Assembly (NCBI GenBank): GCA_937873245.1
Contig: CALMVY010000004.1
Span: 1 to 29,803, forward strand
Direction of reading: 5' to 3'
Source: an uncultured Arthrobacter sp.
Lineage (GTDB): Bacteria > Actinomycetota > Actinomycetes > Actinomycetales > Micrococcaceae
DNA length: 29,803 bases
Positions 15,006-23,240 of the stretch are shown here, one piece after another. A model generated the notes under the pieces. It saw nothing but the letters and a program-made list of their open reading frames with translations. It was not told where the DNA came from and searched no databases. The position numbers and the translations under genes are program-made. Every line of letters starts with the position of its first letter. Position 1 is the first letter of the stretch.

Positions 15006-15763
15006 CACAGCACCACCGGGAGGCCCGCGCCGGCGGCCGGAAGAAGGCTGCGGAACGCGCCGGAGCTGCCACGGACGTTTCGGCCTGAACTGCCGGCGAA
15101 GGCATCAAGGATGAAGCCGGTCGCGAGCGAGTTCCACAGGCCCACCCGGCGGAACATAAAATGTCCCGCCCCCTTGAGGGCGACGTAGTCCACGGACTCC
15201 GCGACGCCGTCGGCCCGGCGTGCGTAGGCGAGCGAGTTCGCGGGGCTGGTCCAGCGGTCCTCGGTGCCATGGACGATCAGGATCCGGCGGCCGGCCACAC
15301 GGTCCACCGGGGTTCCGCCGTCCAGCCAGGGCGCGAGCGCGACGACGGCCTCCACCTGCGGGTGGTCCGCGACGCAGAGTGCGGTCAGGCCGCCCATCGA
15401 ATGGCCGAGGAGATAGATGGGGACTCCGGGATGTTCGCGGCTGATGTGGGAGAGGGCCCAGCGGGCATCGTGCACGGGGGACATGTCCTTCCCGTTCCAG
15501 CCCCGGTACCGGTTCCGGAGCGTCCAGACGGCCAGCCCGTCGCTTCCGCCCCCACGCCGGAGTGCCCGGGCGAACGGAAGCATCCGGGCCGGGCTGAGGT
15601 GCGTCCCGCGGACGGATTCGTAGCTGTTCGAGCGGCCGCCGTGCAGGACCAGGGCGACGCCGCGGGTTTCCCCGGTGGCCCCGGCAATGCTCAACGCGGC
15701 CCTGGCACCTGCGCCGGCGCCCGCCGTCGCAGGTTCACGGTCGTCCATCTTGCGTTTGGCCAC
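15005..15763 (-). CDS. Alpha/beta hydrolase
   Basis: A 252-aa hydrolase of the Hydrolase_4/lysophospholipase-like group. The oxyanion region is LVLHGGRSNSYES (38-50), the nucleophile elbow GHSMGG has S122, the acid is D169 in HGTEDRWTSP, and the histidine is H201 in KGAGHFMFRR. No signal peptide is seen. GTG 15763 is the start: GGAGG lies 7 nt upstream. It is the first gene of a minus-strand cluster with the DUF1295 protein (1-nt overlap) and plsC (1-nt gap). That setting suggests a lipid or acyl-ester substrate; this is inference. The final ~25 residues are low complexity. Confidence 0.86.
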   Translation of the reverse strand: MAKRKMDDREPATAGAGAGARAALSIAGATGETRGVALVLHGGRSNSYESVRGTHLSPARMLPFARALRRGGGSDGLAVWTLRNRYRGWNGKDMSPVHDARWALSHISREHPGVPIYLLGHSMGGLTALCVADHPQVEAVVALAPWLDGGTPVDRVAGRRILIVHGTEDRWTSPANSLAYARRADGVAESVDYVALKGAGHFMFRRVGLWNSLATGFILDAFAGSSGRNVRGSSGAFRSLLPAAGAGLPVVL

Positions 15764-15833
15764 GCTGAATCCTCCACGTCTCGTCCGTCAATTCCATCAT
15801 GCCTATTGAACATTCGGAGCGGTGCCTGCGGAA

Positions 15834-15900
15834 GATGGGGCACACGAGGATGGGCCCACGAGGATGGGCACACGAAGATGGGCCCACGAAGATGGGGCGC
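15834..15900. repeat. 14-bp tandem repeat x4 (intergenic minisatellite)
   Basis: Units GATGGGSMCACGAR begin at 15834 (15 bp), 15849, 15863 and 15877, with a partial copy at 15891. They alternate GGGCCCACG and GGGCACACG. The array lies between the divergent hydrolase and FAD oxidoreductase genes. Otherwise the 15764-16062 gap shows no supported gene. Confidence 0.85.
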
Positions 15901-16062
15901 GCTCAATCGCCGTCGAGCGTGGCGCCCCGGCCGGCCGGATCCTCTTGACGCTTCCGGGACGGAGGAGTAAGCCAGTGCTCGTAAACCTCCGGACGCCATG
16001 CCGGCTGGGAGCACAAAGATCGCCGTCCGGGTCGGAACCACGACGAAATCGACGGTACAGAA

Positions 16063-17436
16063 ATGAATGCAACCAACTTCGATAACCTGCGCGAACAAGT
16101 CCGCGGGCAGGTCATCACGCCCGGCGACGCCGGCTACGACGCGGCACGTGCGGTCTTCAACGGCATGATCGACAAGAGGCCGGCAGCGGTGGCCCAGGTA
16201 GCCCAGGTGGCCGATGTCATCTCCTGCGTCACCTTCGCCAGGGACAACTCCCTTGATTTGGCGGTCCGCGGGGGAGGACACAGCGCGCCCGGCTTTGGGA
16301 CGTGGGATGACGCCCTGGTCATCGACTTCTCAAAGACCACCGGCGTCCGGGTAGATCCGGCAAACAGGACGGCGCGCGCGGAGGCCGGTGCGACGTGGGC
16401 CGACTTCAACCATGCGACGCATGCCTTCGGGCTGGCCACGCCTGGCGGCATTGTCGGCTCGACCGGCATCGCCGGGCTGACCCTCGGCGGCGGCATCGGA
16501 TACCTCAGCCGCAAATATGGGCTCAGTTGCGACAACCTCCTCTCGGCCGACGTCGTCACGGCCGAGGGAAAGTTCCTTACCGCCAGCGAAAGCGAAAACG
16601 AGGACCTGTTCTGGGCGCTGCGCGGCGGCGGCGGGAACTTCGGCGTCGTGACGTCATTCGAGTACCGGATGCACCCCGTGGACATGGTCCACGCCGGCAT
16701 CATCATTTACCCCATCGAGCATGCGGAGACGGTGGCAAGGTTTTACCGGGACCACATGGCCTCCGCCCCGGAGGAGTTCGGCGCCTTCCTCGCCTTCCAT
16801 CAGGGCCCGCCCGTGCCGTTCCTGCCCGAGGAGTGGCATGGCAAGCCGGTGTGCGTCGTCGTCGGCATGTGGACCGGCGATGCGGCGGAAGGACCGGGGC
16901 GCTGGCAGCCGTTCCTGGACGTCGCGCAGCCGGCGGGATCCATGGTGGGGCCGATGCCGTACCCCGCCTTGAACACAGCCTTCGACCCGCTGCAGCCCCC
17001 CGGTATGCAGGCGTACTGGAAAGCGGATTTCCTGGCGGAGCTCAACGACGGTGCCATCGCTGCGCACATCGAACACGGCGCTAAGGTCCCCAGTGTGCAA
17101 ACCGCGGTACATATCTACCCCATCGATGGCGCTGTTCAGCGGGTGGGCGCCACGGATACGGCGTTCGCCAACCGGAACGTGAAGTTCTCGCCCGTGATCG
17201 CGGCACAGTGGATGGACCCCGCGGAGAACGAAGCAAACATCGCCTGGGTGCGGGACTACGCGGCCGCGCTGCGGCCCTATTCGGCTCCCGGCGGCTACAT
17301 CAACTTCATGGACGGCGACGACCTGCCCCGGGTCGCGGAAAACTACGGGCCGAACTACGAACGCCTGCGCGAGGTCAAAGCCAAGTACGATCCGCAGAAC
17401 CTCTTCCACGTGAACCAGAACATCACTCCCGCATAA
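16063..17436 (+). CDS. FAD-binding oxidoreductase, berberine-bridge-enzyme type
   Basis: A 457-aa flavoprotein with an N-terminal PCMH-type FAD domain and a C-terminal BBE segment. RGGGHSAPG places H73 where family members bind FAD through 8-alpha-histidyl linkage. GSTGIAGLTLGGGIGYLSRKYG follows (about 130-152), and DLFWALRGGGGNFGVVT is the characteristic end of the FAD domain. The C-terminal YDPQNLFHVNQNI is the BBE domain. The second covalent cysteine seen in bicovalent members is not visible at its usual position before GIAG, so single attachment is likely. Relatives oxidise sugars, alkaloids or other alcohols; the substrate is unknown. ATG 16063 has a weak ribosome site (GACGGTACAG). No terminator is obvious downstream. 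Confidence 0.88.
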   Translation: MNATNFDNLREQVRGQVITPGDAGYDAARAVFNGMIDKRPAAVAQVAQVADVISCVTFARDNSLDLAVRGGGHSAPGFGTWDDALVIDFSKTTGVRVDPANRTARAEAGATWADFNHATHAFGLATPGGIVGSTGIAGLTLGGGIGYLSRKYGLSCDNLLSADVVTAEGKFLTASESENEDLFWALRGGGGNFGVVTSFEYRMHPVDMVHAGIIIYPIEHAETVARFYRDHMASAPEEFGAFLAFHQGPPVPFLPEEWHGKPVCVVVGMWTGDAAEGPGRWQPFLDVAQPAGSMVGPMPYPALNTAFDPLQPPGMQAYWKADFLAELNDGAIAAHIEHGAKVPSVQTAVHIYPIDGAVQRVGATDTAFANRNVKFSPVIAAQWMDPAENEANIAWVRDYAAALRPYSAPGGYINFMDGDDLPRVAENYGPNYERLREVKAKYDPQNLFHVNQNITPA

Positions 17437-17488
17437 GCGGACGGGCTGACGCGGCGCCGTGTCATCAGGAGGTTCTCGCACGACGTAA

Positions 17489-17763
17489 AGTTGTCGGCTG
17501 CTGGCGCTGGTGGGGTCCACGGTGATCATGATCGGGGTGCTCTACTTATGTCTCACCCAGTCTTCGGCGGTGTGGGAACTCTGGGAACTCGCCCCCGGAA
17601 CGCCGGCCGCCAGGGCGCCGCCCCCGCCCGTGCTGCTGCGGACGACCACGGCCGTTGGCTCGACGACGACCGCCGGCTGGAGGACGACGACGTCGCGCCC
17701 GCCGATGCCTTCGAAACGGCGCCGGCCGGGCGCAGCGGGCGCCGTGCCGCACCGCGGGACTGA
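17489..17763 (+). pseudogene. Possible small membrane protein gene broken by a -1 frameshift
   Basis: Uncertain. From 17489 one frame reads a hydrophobic segment (LLALVGSTVIMIGVLYLCL) and then VWELWELAP. The frame one base behind becomes coding-like from about 17590 to the TGA at 17761-17763, with third positions almost all C or G and an Asp-rich tail (WLDDDRRLEDDD). The change falls at CCCCC 17592-17596; one added C would join the frames into a protein of about 85 aa with one helix and an acidic cytoplasmic tail. No good start codon follows the strong AGGAGG at 17467-17472. Alternatively the tail alone (ATG 17548, 71 aa) could be a gene, or the whole 390-bp gap 17437-17827 may be non-coding. 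Confidence 0.3.
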
Positions 17764-17814
17764 CCCCGGATTTCCACATAGCCGGCGCGGATCCGGCCGA
17801 TTTGCCCGGATTTG

Positions 17815-17820
17815 AGACAA
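17815..17820 (+). promoter_or_regulatory. -10 element for a probably leaderless dusB
   Basis: GACAAT ends 7 nt before the GTG at 17828, placing transcription start at or next to the start codon. No Shine-Dalgarno precedes that GTG. No convincing -35 is seen. Confidence 0.4.
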
Positions 17821-17827
17821 TGAACGG

Positions 17828-19009
17828 GTGACTGTTGTAGCTACCCCTCCCGCCCCCAAGCTGGAACTCCCGCCCCTGAAGCTGGGTCCCCTCACGGTGG
17901 ACACTCCCGTGATCCTGGCTCCCATGGCGGGCATCACCAACTCCGCGTTCCGCAGGCTCTGCCGTGAATACGGCGGTGGCCTGTACGTCGCGGAGATGGT
18001 CACGTCCCGTGCCCTCGTGGAGCGCACGCCGGAGTCCTTGCGCATCATTTCCCACGACGACGACGAGAAAGTCCGGTCCGTCCAGCTCTACGGCGTGGAC
18101 CCCGTTACTGTGGGCAAGGCCGTCCGCATGCTCGTCGAGGAAGACCGAGCGGACCACATCGACCTCAACTTCGGCTGCCCCGTGCCCAAGGTGACCCGGC
18201 GCGGCGGCGGTTCCGCGCTGCCCTGGAAAATCGATCTGTTCACGTCGATCGTGCAGACCGCTGTCAAGGAAGCCTCCAAGGGCAACGTCCCGCTGACCAT
18301 CAAGATGCGCAAGGGCATTGACGAGGACCATCTCACCTACCTCGATGCCGGACGGATCGCGCGCGATTCCGGTGTCGCCGCCGTTGCACTCCACGGCCGC
18401 ACCGCGGCGCAGTTCTACTCCGGCCAGGCCGACTGGTCCGCGATTGCCCGGCTGCGTGAAGCGCTTCCGGACATCCCGGTTCTCGGCAACGGCGACATCT
18501 GGTCCGCCGAGGACGCCATCCGCATGGTCCGCGAGACCGGCGTCGACGGTGTTGTGGTGGGCCGCGGCTGCCAAGGCCGCCCGTGGCTGTTCGGCGACCT
18601 GATGGCCGCCTTCGAGGGCAGCGACGAGCGCCACAAACCGAACCTGGGGCAGGTGGCCGAAGGGGTGTACCGCCACGCTGAGCTGATGGTGGAAACCTTT
18701 GGCAACGATGAAGGCAAAGCGCTCCGGGAGATCCGCAAGCACATGGCTTGGTACTTCAAGGGCTACGTGGTCGGCAGTGAACTGCGGACCAAACTTGCGA
18801 TGGTGACCAGCCTCGAGGTGCTCCGCGGGACGCTGGACCAGTTGGACCTTGATTCGCCGTACCCCGGCGTCGATGCCGAAGGACCCCGCGGCCGCGCGGG
18901 CTCGCCCAAGAAGCCCGCACTGCCGAAGGACTGGCTGCTGGACCGCAACATGGACGCCGAGCAGTCGCGCGAGATCTGCCACGCGGAACTGGACGTGTCC
19001 GGTGGCTGA
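17828..19009 (+). CDS. dusB: tRNA-dihydrouridine synthase
   Basis: A 393-aa FMN enzyme that reduces uridines in the tRNA D-loop with NADPH. The TIM-barrel opens with VILAPMAGITNSAFR (28-42). QLYG is at 86-89, and the catalytic cysteine is C117 in DLNFGCPVPKVTRRGGGSAL. GNGDIWSAEDA and VGRGCQGRPWLF provide the phosphate-binding loops. The C-terminal extension is the helical tRNA-binding domain. The start is GTG 17828, with no ribosome site but a -10-like GACAAT 7 nt before it, so a leaderless message is likely. The last 8 nt overlap dgt. The DusB subgroup name is by general resemblance. Confidence 0.93.
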   Translation: MTVVATPPAPKLELPPLKLGPLTVDTPVILAPMAGITNSAFRRLCREYGGGLYVAEMVTSRALVERTPESLRIISHDDDEKVRSVQLYGVDPVTVGKAVRMLVEEDRADHIDLNFGCPVPKVTRRGGGSALPWKIDLFTSIVQTAVKEASKGNVPLTIKMRKGIDEDHLTYLDAGRIARDSGVAAVALHGRTAAQFYSGQADWSAIARLREALPDIPVLGNGDIWSAEDAIRMVRETGVDGVVVGRGCQGRPWLFGDLMAAFEGSDERHKPNLGQVAEGVYRHAELMVETFGNDEGKALREIRKHMAWYFKGYVVGSELRTKLAMVTSLEVLRGTLDQLDLDSPYPGVDAEGPRGRAGSPKKPALPKDWLLDRNMDAEQSREICHAELDVSGG

Positions 19010-20291
19010 AACCAGGACCACCGCACCCGTGCTGGACGGCTACGTGGCCCGCGACTCCGCCCGCTGGGTGGAAGAGCCGGCCAAGTCCACCTACCGTTCC
19101 GACTTCGAACGCGACCGCGCCCGCGTGCTGCACTCCTCGGCCCTGCGTAGGCTCGGGGCAAAGACCCAGGTCGTGGCCCCGGACACTGACGACTTCGTCC
19201 GGACCCGCCTCACCCACAGCCTCGAGGTGGCCCAGGTGGGCCGCGAACTGGGCCGCGCCCTCGGCTGCGACCCCGACGTCGTGGACACCGCCTGCCTGAG
19301 CCACGACCTCGGCCACCCGCCCTTCGGCCACAACGGCGAATCGGCCCTGAACGAGGTCGCCCACGCGATCGGCGGCTTCGAAGGAAACGCCCAGACGCTG
19401 CGCCTGCTGACCCGGCTGGAGCCCAAGGTCGTGGCCCCCGACGGACGCCCCGCCGGCCTCAATCTCACCCGCGCCAGCCTCGACGCCGCCGCCAAATACC
19501 CGTGGTCCGCCGCGAACGCGCCCGTCATCCACGGCGAGCGGACCAGCAAGTTCGGCGCCTACGAGGACGACCTCCCAATCTTCGACTGGATCCGCGAGGA
19601 CGCCCCGGAGCGCCGCTCCTGCCTGGAGGCGCAGGTCATGGACCTCGCCGACGACATCTCGTACTCCGTGCACGACGTCGAGGACGCGATCGTCGCCGGG
19701 CACTTCCAGCTCCGCTGGATGGACAACCCGGACCACCGCGCCCGGGTGGTCGGGTACGCCAAGCAGTGGTACCTCCCGCACAACGACCCCGCCGCGATTG
19801 ATGCGGCCCTCGCCCGGCTGGAAGCCACTAGCGTCTGGGTGCGCGAGGCCGATGGCAGCCGCAAGTCGATGGCGGCGCTCAAGGACATGACCAGCCAGCT
19901 CATTGGCCGGTTCTGCCAGAGTGCGCTCGCGTCCACCCGCGCCGTCTACGGCCCGGAAAACCTGACCCGCTACAACGCGGAGCTGATCGTTCCGGACGAG
20001 ACCGTGATGGAAATCGCCGTGATGAAGGGCCTGGCCACCACCTTCGTGATGACCACCGAACACCGGCAGCCCATCTACGAACGCCAGCGCGAGGTCCTGC
20101 ACGCCCTCGTGACGGCCGTGAGTGCCACCGGCGACCGCCACCTGGAGCCGATGTTCGCTGCCGACTGGCGCGATGCGGCGGACGACGGCGCGCGGCTGCG
20201 CGTCGTGATCGACCAGGTCGCGTCGCTGACCGACGGCTCCGCGCTGGCCATGTACGAGCGGCTCGTGGGCAGTCTGCCGTCGCTGTGGTGA
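19002..20291 (+). CDS. dgt: Deoxyguanosinetriphosphate triphosphohydrolase (dGTPase)
   Basis: A 429-aa HD-superfamily enzyme that hydrolyses dNTPs, classically dGTP, to nucleoside and tripolyphosphate, tuning the DNA precursor pool. Residues RTRLTHSLEV (H72) and CLSHDLGHPPFGHNGE (H101-D102) form the metal site. Downstream EAQVMDLADDISYSVHDVEDA carries the final conserved aspartate. GTG 19002 starts inside the dusB end (8-nt overlap), implying coupled translation; the frame is open to 18849 but that part only shadows dusB. dnaG follows 52 nt later with its own -10, so dgt and dnaG may be separately promoted. The dGTP preference is assumed from the family. Confidence 0.93.
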   Translation: MAETRTTAPVLDGYVARDSARWVEEPAKSTYRSDFERDRARVLHSSALRRLGAKTQVVAPDTDDFVRTRLTHSLEVAQVGRELGRALGCDPDVVDTACLSHDLGHPPFGHNGESALNEVAHAIGGFEGNAQTLRLLTRLEPKVVAPDGRPAGLNLTRASLDAAAKYPWSAANAPVIHGERTSKFGAYEDDLPIFDWIREDAPERRSCLEAQVMDLADDISYSVHDVEDAIVAGHFQLRWMDNPDHRARVVGYAKQWYLPHNDPAAIDAALARLEATSVWVREADGSRKSMAALKDMTSQLIGRFCQSALASTRAVYGPENLTRYNAELIVPDETVMEIAVMKGLATTFVMTTEHRQPIYERQREVLHALVTAVSATGDRHLEPMFAADWRDAADDGARLRVVIDQVASLTDGSALAMYERLVGSLPSLW

Positions 20292-20332
20292 CAGGCGCCA
20301 TAACCGGCCCTTCGGCGTCGTACCCGGGTACT

Positions 20333-20338
20333 AGGATG
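20333..20338 (+). promoter_or_regulatory. -10 element for a probably leaderless dnaG
   Basis: TAGGAT, matching the actinobacterial TAnnnT form, ends 5 nt before GTG 20344, and no Shine-Dalgarno is present. This geometry suggests that the transcript begins at the start codon. Confidence 0.45.
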
Positions 20339-20343
20339 GCACT

Positions 20344-22317
20344 GTGGCCGGCCTGATCAAACGTGAAGACATCGACGAAGTACGCCAGCGCACGGACATC
20401 AAGGAAGTCGTCGATGGCTACGTGACGCTCAAGGGCGCCGGGCTGGGCTCCTACAAAGGCCTGTGTCCTTTCCACGACGAGCGCTCGCCCTCGTTCACCG
20501 TCCGCCCGCAGGTGGGCAGGTACCACTGCTTCGGCTGCGGCGAGGACGGCGATGTCATCTCCTTCGTGCAGAAACTGGACCACACCTCGTTCCACGAGGC
20601 CGTCGAAAAATTGGCTGCCCGGATCGGCTTCGAGCTCCGCTACGAGGACGGCGGTTCCGGACCGAACCGCGAGGACGTGGGCCGGCGGCAGCGCCTGCTT
20701 GATGCCCACAAGGTCGCGGACGAGTTCTTCCGCGCCCAGCTGCTGGCTCCGGGAGCCGCCGAGGCCCGCAATTTCCTGCACGAACGCGGCTTCGACCGCG
20801 CCGCGGCGGACCAGTTCGGCGTCGGTTACGCCCCGCAAGGCTGGGACTCCCTGCTCAAGCATCTCCGCGGCAAGGGCTACACGGATCCGGAACTGAAGCT
20901 CACGGGCATGTTTTCCGAAGGCGGCCGTGGCATCTACGACCGGTTCCGGGGCCGGCTGATCTGGCCCATCCGGGACATCGCGGGGGACACGATCGGCTTC
21001 GGCGCCCGCAAGCTCTACGAGGACGACCAGGGTCCCAAGTACCTCAACACGCCGGAAACAGCGCTCTACAAGAAGTCGCAGGTCCTCTACGGGATCGACC
21101 TCGCCAAACGCAACATCGCCAAGGACCGCCAGCTCGTAGTCGTGGAGGGCTACACCGACGTGATGGCCTGCCACCTCGCCGGGATCCCGACGGCGGTGGC
21201 CACCTGCGGCACGGCGTTCGGCACCGAGCACATCAAGATCGCCCGCCGCCTGCTCTCCGACGACGGCAGCGGCGGTGAGGTCATCTTCACTTTCGACGGC
21301 GACGCCGCCGGCCAGAAGGCGGCCCTGAGGGCCTTCGAGGAGGACCAGCGCTTCGTGGCGCAGACTTACGTGGCTGTGGAGTCCAGCGGCGCAGACCCCT
21401 GCGAGCTGCGCCAGTCCAAGGGCGACGCCGCCGTCCGCGACCTGATCGGCACCCGCCGTCCCTTGTTTGAATTCGCCATCCGCGCCGCCCTGAAACGGCA
21501 CAACCTGGACACCGTCGAAGGCCGCATCGCCGCTTTGCGGGAATCCGCGCCGGTCGTCGCCCAGATCCGCGACGCCGGCATCCGCCCGGCCTACGCCCGG
21601 GAGCTGGCCGGCTGGCTGGGCATGCCGGTCGAGGAAGTCAGCCGGGCCGTGGGCGCGGCCACCAAGCGTGCGGCCCAGCCGCCGTCGGGCGGTCCCGGCT
21701 CCGGCCAGTACCAGGGGCAGGGCAACGGCCCGGTCCGCGGCCAGGGGGCGGGGTATGGTGCAGGGTACGGTGGGCCCTCCGGCGGGGGATCAGCGCCTGG
21801 AGTTGCGCCCTTGCCGCCGTCGCCCGTCCTGCCGTCCTTCCACCGGCCCGACCCGCGGGACCCCGTCGCCGCGATGGAACGGCAGGCGCTGGAGGTTGCC
21901 CTGCAGCAGCCCGGGATGCTGGAGGGTGAGACCTGGCAGCGGTTCTCCGAGGCGAGGTTCTCGACGCCGGCGTACCTGGCCATCCACGAGGCCATCCGGG
22001 CCAACGGCCTGGCGCTCACGGGCGACCCGGTGCGCTGGGTGGAACAGCTGCTCCAGGAGGTTCCCGAGCCGCTGCGCCCGCTCGTGTCCGAGCTGTCCGT
22101 GGTGCCGCTGCCGGCCAGCACCGCCGACGGCGTCCTGCGCTACTGCCGGGACATCCTGGCCCGCCTGTTCGAACTGCAGATCACCAGGGTCAAGGCGGAA
22201 AAGATGGGACAGCTGCAGCGGCTGGATGCTTCGTCCGACCCGGAGGAGTTCCAGCGGCTGAACCGGGAGCTGATGCAGCTGGAGATGCAGCGGCGGTCCC
22301 TGCGCTCGGAGGCCTGA
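20344..22317 (+). CDS. dnaG: DNA primase
   Basis: A 657-aa replication primase. The N-terminal zinc-binding domain has C41-x2-H44 and C62-x2-C65 (CPFH ... CFGC). The catalytic core includes GFGARKL, the Toprim motif VVVEGYTDVM (E268) and FDGDAAG (D318, D320). A C-terminal helicase-interaction domain occupies about 515-650. Between core and tail lies a glycine/glutamine-rich linker (about 440-495: GQYQGQGNG, GAGYGAGYGG), longer than in many bacterial primases but common in this lineage. GTG 20344 is supported by the universal MAGLIKREDIDEVRQRTDI opening. It is cotranscribed at most with tRNA-Asn downstream, which has its own promoter. Confidence 0.97.
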   Translation: MAGLIKREDIDEVRQRTDIKEVVDGYVTLKGAGLGSYKGLCPFHDERSPSFTVRPQVGRYHCFGCGEDGDVISFVQKLDHTSFHEAVEKLAARIGFELRYEDGGSGPNREDVGRRQRLLDAHKVADEFFRAQLLAPGAAEARNFLHERGFDRAAADQFGVGYAPQGWDSLLKHLRGKGYTDPELKLTGMFSEGGRGIYDRFRGRLIWPIRDIAGDTIGFGARKLYEDDQGPKYLNTPETALYKKSQVLYGIDLAKRNIAKDRQLVVVEGYTDVMACHLAGIPTAVATCGTAFGTEHIKIARRLLSDDGSGGEVIFTFDGDAAGQKAALRAFEEDQRFVAQTYVAVESSGADPCELRQSKGDAAVRDLIGTRRPLFEFAIRAALKRHNLDTVEGRIAALRESAPVVAQIRDAGIRPAYARELAGWLGMPVEEVSRAVGAATKRAAQPPSGGPGSGQYQGQGNGPVRGQGAGYGAGYGGPSGGGSAPGVAPLPPSPVLPSFHRPDPRDPVAAMERQALEVALQQPGMLEGETWQRFSEARFSTPAYLAIHEAIRANGLALTGDPVRWVEQLLQEVPEPLRPLVSELSVVPLPASTADGVLRYCRDILARLFELQITRVKAEKMGQLQRLDASSDPEEFQRLNRELMQLEMQRRSLRSEA

Positions 22318-22336
22318 GTCTCCGTCCGGGGGCAAT

Positions 22337-22366
22337 TTCACTTCCCGGCCGGGTGTTTGCTAGGCT
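22337..22366 (+). promoter_or_regulatory. Promoter of tRNA-Asn
   Basis: TTCACT (22337-22342) and TAGGCT (22361-22366) with an 18-bp spacer. Transcription would start near 22373, about 8 nt before the mature tRNA. Confidence 0.45.
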
Positions 22367-22380
22367 TATATCCGCTTCAT

Positions 22381-22453
22381 TCCTCCTTAGCTCAATTGGC
22401 AGAGCATTCGACTGTTAATCGAAGGGTTGCTGGTTCAAGTCCAGCAGGAGGAG
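22381..22453 (+). tRNA. tRNA-Asn (anticodon GTT)
   Basis: The full cloverleaf is visible: acceptor TCCTCCT/AGGAGGA, D stem GCTC/GAGC, anticodon stem TTCGA/TCGAA with loop CTGTTAA (GTT at 22414-22416), and T stem GCTGG/CCAGC with TTCAAGT. G73 fits tRNA-Asn. CCA is not encoded. A strong terminator follows 5 nt later. Confidence 0.97.
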
Positions 22454-22458
22454 CGGAC

Positions 22459-22499
22459 AGGTCCCGCGGCCGGTGAAAACCGGCTGCGGGACCTTTTTT
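22459..22499 (+). terminator. Rho-independent terminator of tRNA-Asn
   Basis: A 16-bp stem (22459-22474 with 22479-22494, one G.U pair) with a GAAA tetraloop and six T (22494-22499). This is the clearest intrinsic terminator in the window, 30 bp before the convergent gene's stop. Confidence 0.95.
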
Positions 22500-22528
22500 G
22501 TGCCCTCTTACGGCGTCTCAGTTCGTGC

Positions 22529-22936
22529 TCAGACGAAGTACATCTCCACCTGCAGAAACCGCTCGGCCTCCGCGACGGCACCCTGGAAGGCTTCGAACTC
22601 GGTGGGGGACTTACGGGGCTGCCGCGGGTGCCACTCGTGCGGCGCGGAGTGAATCTGGGTGAAGCCGCCGCCGGGCGGGGCGTAGAAGATGCCAAAGCGC
22701 TGCACGGGCCACTCCGGGGAGGTCTCGGGGGCGACCAGGAGCGCGGAATCGTAGGCCGGGTTGTACCACTGGGCGATCGGGCGCCGGCGGTCCTCGGTGA
22801 ACAGGCCGGCCGCGAAAAGCGCCGCCGACTGCTGGCTGGTCTGGCTGCACAAGCGATCCCACCACAGTGGCAGAATGCCGGCGTCGGACCGCTGCCACGT
22901 GGCGGGTAGGGGCGGATGATCCTGCCAGTGGGGCAC
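22529..22936 (-). CDS. Hypothetical protein, 135 aa
   Basis: I do not recognise the family. The frame has strong third-position GC bias from GTG 22936 to the TGA at 22529 and protein-like composition: tryptophan-rich (PHWQD, LPLWWDRLC, QWYNPAYD, SPEWPVQ, HEWHPRQP), with a short FGIFYAPPGGGFTQIHSAPHEW stretch and a C-terminal amphipathic helix (SPTEFEAFQGAVAEAERFLQ). There is no signal peptide or membrane segment, so it is probably cytoplasmic. GTG 22936 is chosen because TAAAGT (minus strand, 22949-22944) lies 7 nt upstream and no ribosome site exists, suggesting a leaderless message. The same frame stays open through the intergenic region and the MFS gene, but that part is a shadow. Confidence 0.65.
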   Translation of the reverse strand: MPHWQDHPPLPATWQRSDAGILPLWWDRLCSQTSQQSAALFAAGLFTEDRRRPIAQWYNPAYDSALLVAPETSPEWPVQRFGIFYAPPGGGFTQIHSAPHEWHPRQPRKSPTEFEAFQGAVAEAERFLQVEMYFV

Positions 22937-23052
22937 ATTTACAACTTTATCGCCCGGGGTGGGGCGGGAACAGGGCCGGAGGGCACCCGCCGGGTCACAC
23001 AAGCACCGGGCGTGCCCCGACACCGCACATGCCCCGTGCAGGGGTCGGCGAG

Positions 23053-23106
23053 TGGACATAGACCCCATATGCCCACTCCCGGCCGCGGCGACTGGGCATG
23101 TCCAGT
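23053..23106. repeat. Nested inverted repeats (GGGCATGTCC type)
   Basis: TGGACAT (23053-23059) pairs with ATGTCCA (23098-23104); ATGCCCA (23069-23075) pairs with TGGGCAT (23093-23099); and 23091-23106 itself is a near palindrome, ACTGG-gcatgt-CCAGT. The alternatives compete for the same bases. No gene is supported here. Confidence 0.55.
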
Positions 23107-23137
23107 GGGGGAGGTGCCCGGTACAGTCCCGTCCAGA

Positions 23138-23240
23138 CGCTCCTGCCCAGTTGCTGTGGAGCGCGCCCGGAACTCCCGCGCGATTCCGGGGCGTGCCGGG
23201 GGTCCAAGGCAGTTTCGGGGCAGGCAACTGGGCAGGAGCG
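23138..23240. repeat. 17-bp perfect inverted repeat with 69-nt interior
   Basis: CGCTCCTGCCCAGTTGC (23138-23154) and its exact reverse complement (23224-23240), with CGTCC/GGACG just outside (23130-23134/23246-23250). It lies in the 345-bp gap between two minus-strand genes and could be a structured RNA, a small non-autonomous repeat element or a processing signal. Confidence 0.65.

Noticed and set aside
15834..15900. CRISPR array
   Set aside because: Units are 14 bp and directly adjacent, with no spacers and no cas genes.
15161..15970. 269-aa plus-strand frame over the hydrolase and minisatellite
   Set aside because: Shadow of the minus-strand hydrolase; the repeat only happens to stay open in this frame.
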